Shown: piece by piece, positions 58,201 through 64,000 of the stretch
Position numbering within the stretch: position 1 is the stretch's first letter
Layout: each line of letters begins with the position of its first letter
Source: Balanoglossus misakiensis
Lineage: Eukaryota; Hemichordata
DNA length: 64,000 nucleotides
Direction: 5' to 3'
Assembly (NCBI GenBank): GCA_040954595.2
Contig: CM082598.2
Coordinates: 1,178,001-1,242,000 of the forward strand
The notes under the pieces: model-generated
Told to the model about the DNA's origin: nothing
The model's database searches: none
What the model saw: the letters and a program-made list of their open reading frames with translations, nothing else
Program-made: the position numbers and the translations under genes

Positions 58201-61200
58201 ACGATTGGCAGATGGGAAGTATTCCACTGGTAGAGTCGATCACGGATCCTCGTAACCTAGCAACCATTGCATTTGTGGTGGTCATGGCAACAGTCAGTGT
58301 TTACTGTTTGCTGTGTGTCTTTAAAGAAAAGGTATGTGTTACAGAAACATTTTATGTGACTATCTTCATCATTTAAATTGCTAAAATTATAACGAGAAAA
58401 CTTTTGTACTCAAACTTAATAAACTAAAATTCCTTTATACTTGATGCTATATTTTCTTTCCTCTCAGAAATATGATTTACGGGTGATATCGACGGGTCTG
58501 ATGTTTCTGGTGATTCCGTTTCTACCAGCATCTAATCTTTTCATCAGAGTTGGTTTTGTTGTTGCTGAGAGAATACTTTACATACCTAGGTAAGTTAAAC
58601 CCAACTTGTTGGCTTTCTTTTATTCTTTAGTGCGTAAAGCAACAAAGCAAATGTACACCAAGAATAGTTTATATGCCTTATTCGTCATTATAATAAAAAT
58701 AATCTTTGTGTTTTCTCTCTTTTCAGTCTTGGATTCTGCATCTTGATAAGTCATGGTATTAACAATATGTGTAAATCTACAACGAAGAAGGCAGTGTCTG
58801 TTTTCGTGACAATCTTAGCTTTGCTCTTGGTTGTCTTCTTTGCATGGAGGACAGTCATCAGGAACCCTGTTTGGAACACGAGGGAATCACTCTTCAAGTA
58901 AGTCTGTGTGGTTGTTATGTACAGTAAAACTCCAATTATCCGAACTCCAATTATCCGAACTGTTTGGTTATCCGAACTGCTGTCATGTCCCCCAAACAGT
59001 TCTTTTGTATAGGATCGTTATCCGAATAACCGAACTGTCTGCATATCCGAACAAAATCAATGTCCCCCTGTCAGTTCGGATAATTGGAGTTTTACTGTAC
59101 TGTTGTTGTATGCTTGTAGCATAGACTGTGATGAACCAAGAGAAAGGTGACCGCCTGTTGTAATCTAGAACCCATGTTGGCGCTAACACAAACTTGGTGC
59201 ATAGTGTCTTTGAGGTGGAAGGTAATGTGCCCAGGACAATATTCCAACGTGCAGTCAAACATTTGTGTAGCAGCCAGTTAAGGCACCTTCACAAAAACAG
59301 GTTTGACTGTAATTGCTCATTTTGCCCATCCCGTCTTCTGTTTCAGGTCAGGAGTACACACATTACCACATAACGCCAAAGCTCATTATAATTACGCGAA
59401 TTACTTGAAAGACATTGGCCTATCAGACGAGGCTGCCGAACATTACAGGAAAACGTTAGAGTAAGTTTCAGTATTTGATGAAAGTTCAAACAGAAGATGA
59501 TACCAATGGCTTTTTGATGAAATCAGTCATGACAAACTTGGATGGAATAAATATCCAGCTTTGCAGTAATCTTTGATAACATTCTGAAAGTCTTGGATGG
59601 CACTGAAATGTTATTAAAGATTATTATTTCTCTCAGTCGCTTCACAAGTGCAATCAAACTCTGTTTGCCATGTGTGTGATATCAAGTTCCCGTATGTTTT
59701 ACAACTAATTACTTGATGTATAAAATATCCATGTGTGAATTTTTCCAGGTTGTACCCAAGACATGCTAGTGCTACGAATAATCTGGGAACGTTGATGAAA
59801 GAATCTAGCACTGAGTCAGAAGTGTTGTTTAGAAGAGCGATTGAAATCAATCCGTCACATGTTAGGGCATACTTCAATCTTGCCAACCATCTCAAGTGAG
59901 TTCCGCTGTTTGTCTCACTCCCTAGCCCTTTCACCCCCAGTTCTCTCTTTAGAGGTCCAACCTTACCATAGAAAACAATGGGTTTGGACTGAACCATGGT
60001 GGTGAAAGGGTTAAGCCTCATGGCTTCATTTGGCTACCATGTCCACTAGTGAGGGGAAAAGCAGTGGGTGGCTGATAATCGCAATCTCATATGGCACCAG
60101 TTCTCTCTTGAGCCAGCACAAATATTTCCAAGTTGTGTGTATTTTCAGTGATGTCACTCATAAATTTAGAGAAGACCGACTTCAAACAGTATGCAAAATC
60201 AGTCCGAAAGACTAAGCGAGATTTTATATTCAAAGATTCACTCACTTTTGCATCTTGCGTTGACTAACACAGACTTTTTTATTTACACAATCTACAGTAA
60301 TTTTCCCGGTCGACAAGACGAAGCCATCTCATTATTGGTCGAGGCTATTAACATCGACGACAAGTATGCTGATGCCTACACCAGTCTCGCTGGAATCATG
60401 TTAGACAGTGGACAATTCACAGATGCCGAGACACTCTATCAGAAAGTCATCACACTGACACCAAATGATCCCAATGCTTATAATAACTACGGAGCGTTAT
60501 TTGTCAGAACAGGTAAATTCACTGATGTGACCCTTTTCATTCTGACCCCTCCCCACTCCAACACCCCATTATCACCTCCACCCCCTCACCACTACCCCAC
60601 CCCCTCCTCACTCCACCAACCCAACCCACCCTCACCCCAAAGACTTATAACATACAAATATCTTCTTCCTGGCTGGTCTCAAAGGCATAATGTTAAGAGG
60701 GAGTCACTATAATATATCATACAATTCTTGTGATACAAATATAAAACTTTCTGAGAAATATGCATGTACTCCAAAGTTATCTTCATTGATCCATATCCAA
60801 ACATGATAATTAGCTTTTTATACAACGACAGTATTTGTACTCCACATTGATATCGTTTCTCTCTTTGTCAGAGCAACAAGAGAAGGCTGTTGAACAGTAT
60901 CTGAAGTGTCTTGACTTGGATCCAAAACACACTGTTGCGTTGGTGAATATTGCAAGGTTGTACAGAAAAATGGGAAAAACACAGAAAGCTGAAGATATGT
61001 ACTCCAGGTAAATATGTTTGTTGAGTCAGTAGCAAATTAAATTGGTGCAGAGGGCTTTCCTTAAAGGGACAAAGTCTCTCTCTCGCTGCCCTTTTTTCCA
61101 GTAATTATGTTTGATACAAGCCACTGTTTATGTTAAAGTACATGTGGATATATAGTGAATCAATGATCAACCACACACAACTTCCATCCCACTTGTATGA

Positions 61201-63125
61201 TATGAGAGTAAAAACTCGCCCAAAATGAATAAATGGTAAAGAACGATGATTCATTTTGGTGAGTTATTCACTCTTGTGTCTAAAAGAGGGATGGAAGTTG
61301 TGTGTGGTTGAACATTCATTCACTATTTATCCACATGTAGAATAACAAACGGTGTCTTGTATCAAATATAATTAATGGAAAAAAGGGCAGCGAGCTAGGT
61401 CAAAACATTTTACTAATGGAGCAATTTTCTCCACAGATCGCTTGCTGTACAACGCGATGCAGAAACACTGAAGAGTCTTGCTGCCTTGTATTTCAATACC
61501 AATAGATTCCGCCAAGCCAAAAAGACATTTGAAGAGGCCTTAGTTTTGGAGCCCGACTCCCCGGAAATTAATACAAATTATGTAAGTGACAGCCCTAGGT
61601 CTTTAGAGCCCTAATCAGAGGTTGATATGTTAGGTTTTATGTATCCATCACTCAGCTGATTTGAATAGACAATTCTAAGTTTGGAAGTAAAATGGTTAGA
61701 GTCATGCAAAAAATAAATGGGCTTTAACCAAGCAAGGAAGTCTAGCCTGCTGTTTATATATTCTTGTGAATTCTAAATGATGCCAATTGGTTATGTCTTT
61801 ACTTGTTATGATGTACCGGTACATACTGGCCACAAGTACGTACAAAAGATTATTTTATCTTATATTATTTCACAAAATTTCAATTGCAATTCATCATGAT
61901 CATTATTATTCTTTGCCAGGCACAAGTGCTTGCCAGATTGGATAAACTTCACGAAGCCATAGCAATTTTGGAAGATGTAATCGCAAGAAATGCTGGGTAT
62001 GGCTTAGCACACCGTCATCTTGCTAGTGTGTTGTCATTGAACAGAGATTATATACAGGTAGGAGTTCTGGCTCTCGTGAAGTTCGTGAAAATTTATCATT
62101 CGCGAAAATTTCCCGTTTTACAATAATCATGATCGAGTTCTAAAAATATCGCACACATCCACAGTTGTGCTTTAGGCATTTTTTCAATTACTACCCTGGT
62201 CATTTGACCTAATTGAATTCTACTCAAGTCCCTGAGGAGCAAAAACAGCAGAGCTAAACACATGTAATTACAGTCTCTATGTCATCAGGGATCCATTTCT
62301 CCCTGGCGGGGAGAAGCAATGAGAAGTCAAGTGCCTTGCCAAAGGACACAACACCACAGTCATGCCGCAGCTCAGAACACACAATTTTTACAGACAGAAT
62401 ACTGGGAATTTTACCAAGTTTAAAGTTCTCACTGATGCCCACTGTTCCTTGATGTTACATATGCAAGTCTCATTTGAAAGGGCATTGTCATCAGGTGATT
62501 AATTCCCCTGACTATTTCTTTATTGTAGGCCATCAAGCACATAGACAAATATCTTGAATTAGATGCTGATTTGGACGCAAACACCAAGTCAGAAATTCTT
62601 TACGAACAAGGCAGTAATTACAGAGAAATAAATAAAGACCAAGAAGCAATCAAGGTTAGTGTGATAAATTAATTAGATATTTGTTCATTTTTAAAACCCG
62701 GATAGCTGCCATTTTTAGCAAATTTTTAATCAACAAAATGCTTCAATCTTCTCCTTATCCTTCAATTCAAGTGTGTGAGGAATCTTAGAAAACAAGGAAA
62801 ATAACAGTGTGTTCACCATTTTGTTTTTATAAAAATCGTTAATTTAATTTTCTCTGTAGATTTAACACAGTGATTGGCAGCCATTTCCATTTCAATTTCA
62901 AGACAATTTTGCTCTCACATTTAAAACATTGCAAGGTGACCGGCACATTTTATTCTCAATTTGAAGAGAGATATGATCTAATCTTGCCCTGAGCGAAAAT
63001 ATGAGAACAAGTTTGAGATTTTGATGGTTTTGCTTTTTGATCAACAGTGTTACCTAGAAGCTGTGAAACTGAATCCACGGTTTGCCATGGCACAGATGAA
63101 CCTGGGTGCGATGTATCATATACAG
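55215..63125 (+). CDS. TMTC1-like: Transmembrane and TPR repeat-containing protein (TMTC family), 3' end missing
   Basis: Seventeen exons in the window: 55215-55600, 56316-56493, 56756-56829, 57025-57201, 57514-57586, 57734-57837, 58133-58331, 58468-58589, 58727-58897, 59347-59460, 59749-59895, 60298-60512, 60872-61007, 61437-61581, 61920-62057, 62529-62654 and 63048-63125, 861 residues so far. An ER membrane GT-C O-mannosyltransferase acting on cadherin ectodomains in vertebrates. The first luminal loop has the Asp pair ([11 protein letters not shown]) and [20 protein letters not shown]. Conserved helices include [39 protein letters not shown] and [15 protein letters not shown]. About ten TPR-type repeats follow, e.g. 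[23 protein letters not shown] 55215 has context gccATGG. TMTC1 is the best paralogue guess from the loop sequence and length, not proven. Confidence 0.93.
57288..57379 (+). mobile_element. Palindromic short element, CCCTTTCACC family, copy G
   Basis: ACCCTTTCACCGCAACTTTGG start and ATAGGGGTGAAAGGGTTAAA end. In a TMTC intron. Confidence 0.75.
58922..59097. mobile_element. Pogo/Tigger-like MITE with perfect 25 bp terminal repeats
   Basis: The first 25 bases (starting CAGTAAAACTCCAATTATCC, then GAACT) are the exact reverse complement of the last 25, and TA flanks both sides (58920-58921, 59098-59099). Internal ATCCGAACT units repeat in both orientations. 176 bp, no ORF. In TMTC intron 9. The perfect ends suggest a recent insertion. 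Confidence 0.9.
59926..60014 (-). mobile_element. Palindromic short element, CCCTTTCACC family, copy H
   Basis: CCCTTTCACCCCCAGTTCTC start and ACCATGGTGGTGAAAGGGTT end. In a TMTC intron, 30 bp past the donor. One of the best-preserved copies. Confidence 0.85.
60541..60640 (+). repeat. C-rich, purine-poor low-complexity tract
   Basis: Runs of CCCCTCCCC, CACCCC and ACCCACCC type over about 100 bp, directly after the TMTC exon ending at 60512. The read-through ORF here is Pro/His/Ser-rich and is not accepted as exon. Confidence 0.8.
61084..61392. mobile_element. Long-arm foldback element (about 310 bp)
   Basis: The left arm (CGCTGCCCTTTTTTCCA, TTTGATACAAG, CACACAACTTCCATCCC) is mirrored by the right arm (GGGATGGAAGTTGTGTGTGG, CTTGTATCAAAT, AAAAGGGCAGCG). 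The arms are about 140 bp each with a few mismatches and a loop of roughly 20-30 bp. In TMTC intron 13. No ORF. The full transcript would form a long hairpin. Confidence 0.8.
62215..62400 (+). mobile_element. SINE/LINE 3'-tail-like fragment
   Basis: AAGTGCCTTGCCAAAGGACA followed by CAACACCACAGTCATG, preceded by CTGGCGGGGAGAAGCAATGA. This resembles a retroposon segment widely dispersed in marine animals. In a TMTC intron. Ends are not defined. Confidence 0.45.
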
Positions 63126-63907
63126 GTAGGAAAATAGAACATATAAACGCAAAGCACACACTCTCACACACATATTTTGTGTATGACATGTATATCACAG
63201 ATATCTCCAGAGGTTCTTTCAAGTTCAAAGCTGATGTGTTGATGAAAGATCCACTATCTGTTACTTTTGGCGATTTTTTCAGTATTCTTATTCTGTGTGA
63301 CAACCAGGGTTTCTTGTTCTGCTCTCTGATAGAAGGAGAAATGTCAGAGAACAGTAGTAAACTATGAAGTGTGAGGCACAGAGGGGCTTAAACAAATATT
63401 AACATATATCTCAGTTAGTAGTCATATTGTATCGTGTCCAAGGCAGTATCATAGTATAACAATGTAGGCTTGGGTAGTATTGCCGAGACATGTCATATCT
63501 TGCATTAACATACATTACATGTAATTGCGTATAAGCATACCAGAAGTTTCTGTAATAAGTTGGGGAGAGTCTTCGCGCTGTGTTTTTACTCTGAAAAGAA
63601 GTTGGTGGAACAGTTTCCATCAGACATCAATATTGTTGTTACTGCCCCTCCCAAATCGTAATGATAAAGTTGTAGATTGTGATGTTGTCCGTACCTGCAC
63701 TAGCTGAGTAGTCTTCAACCGCGTAGCAGTTAGTTTTACAAACATTGCAGTGATAGCTGTTTCACAGAAGTATCACGGAAAGAACTATGAGAGTAGTTCT
63801 TGCACTGCCAAAATAGTAAGTCAAATCGTATTTAGAGATAATGGGATGTAGTTTCACTTGTATTTTAGCTCCTAAGTTTACATATGAGTTATTAATGTTA
63901 TTTTGAT

Positions 63908-63990
<83 letters not shown>

Positions 63991-64000
63991 TTTGTGCATG
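63126..64000. other. TMTC intron running off the window
   Basis: Starts with the GTAGGA donor after 63125. No further exon seen before the end. Ends in a TTTA microsatellite (63906-63994). Confidence 0.6.
63906..63994 (+). repeat. (TTTA)n microsatellite
   Basis: About 22 nearly perfect TTTA/ATTT units up to the window end. Confidence 0.97.

Noticed and set aside
60513-60712. Pro/His/Ser-rich extension after the TMTC TPR exon
   Set aside because: Read-through past a good GTAAAT donor into a C-rich low-complexity intron; TPR homology stops exactly at the donor.
1-64000. CRISPR array, bacterial operon, prophage or viral insertion
   Set aside because: No direct-repeat/spacer array, no Shine-Dalgarno-led gene runs and no viral or reverse-transcriptase ORF seen; the spliced genes show a eukaryotic nuclear genome.
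1-64000. tRNA or rRNA genes
   Set aside because: I looked for B-box-like GGTTCGANTCC and found only a chance GTTCGAATC inside the DEAF1 SAND exon; no cloverleaf identified by eye, though a covariance search was not possible.

Overview
This is a 64 kb stretch of an animal nuclear genome. The genes are broken by many short GT-AG introns, and there are matched donors and acceptors, poly(A) signals and dispersed short inverted-repeat transposons. The gene set is a deeply conserved metazoan core (CNOT2, PATL1, DEAF1, TMTC, F-spondin) mixed with families typical of marine invertebrates: a GT4 glycosyltransferase, phosphonoacetaldehyde hydrolase, a single-Link-domain secreted protein, a P-loop sulfotransferase and a lineage-type receptor tyrosine kinase. 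A lophotrochozoan/spiralian (brachiopod, phoronid, mollusc or annelid) is my best guess. A hemichordate or other marine invertebrate cannot be excluded from sequence alone.

Layout. 1-6.5 kb (+): the 3' part of a spondin-1-like gene (Reeler end, Spondin_N, Met/Pro/Lys-rich linker, two TSP1 repeats). 7.9-8.2 kb (+): an intronless ORF for an unrecognised four-helix membrane protein. 9.0-9.9 kb (-): a two-exon sulfotransferase, followed at 10.5-10.8 kb by a frameshifted partial copy, a small inverted-repeat element and an orphan membrane-helix exon. 13.05-22.4 kb (+): a 21-exon receptor tyrosine kinase of about 1224 aa whose kinase domain has lost the HRD and DFG aspartates. 26.0-27.5 kb (+): a secretory-pathway GT4 glycosyltransferase. 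28.4-33.9 kb (-): CNOT2. 35.0-37.0 kb (+): phosphonoacetaldehyde hydrolase. 39.5-44.9 kb (-): PATL1, head-to-head with DEAF1 at 45.7-49.0 kb (+). 50.4-51.2 kb (-): a small secreted Link-domain protein. 53.1-54.6 kb (-): an ankyrin-repeat protein, head-to-head with the TMTC gene at 55.2 kb (+), which runs off the right end.

The genes do not form an operon or one pathway. CNOT2 and PATL1 both act in cytoplasmic mRNA deadenylation, decapping and P-body biology and lie on the same strand with only the phosphonatase gene between them. Three divergent gene pairs (CNOT2/PhnX, PATL1/DEAF1, ankyrin/TMTC) share short upstream regions. Introns and spacers carry at least five families of small non-autonomous inverted-repeat elements, including eight copies of one roughly 90 bp palindromic family.

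The most interesting items are the receptor with a predicted dead kinase domain and an unusual ectodomain, the animal phosphonatase with an intact Asp/Lys catalytic pair, and a cluster of nine TTCG/CGAA motifs just upstream of DEAF1, whose family binds that motif. Exon coordinates come from reading frames plus splice consensus only, without transcripts, so UTRs and the smallest exons are the least certain.
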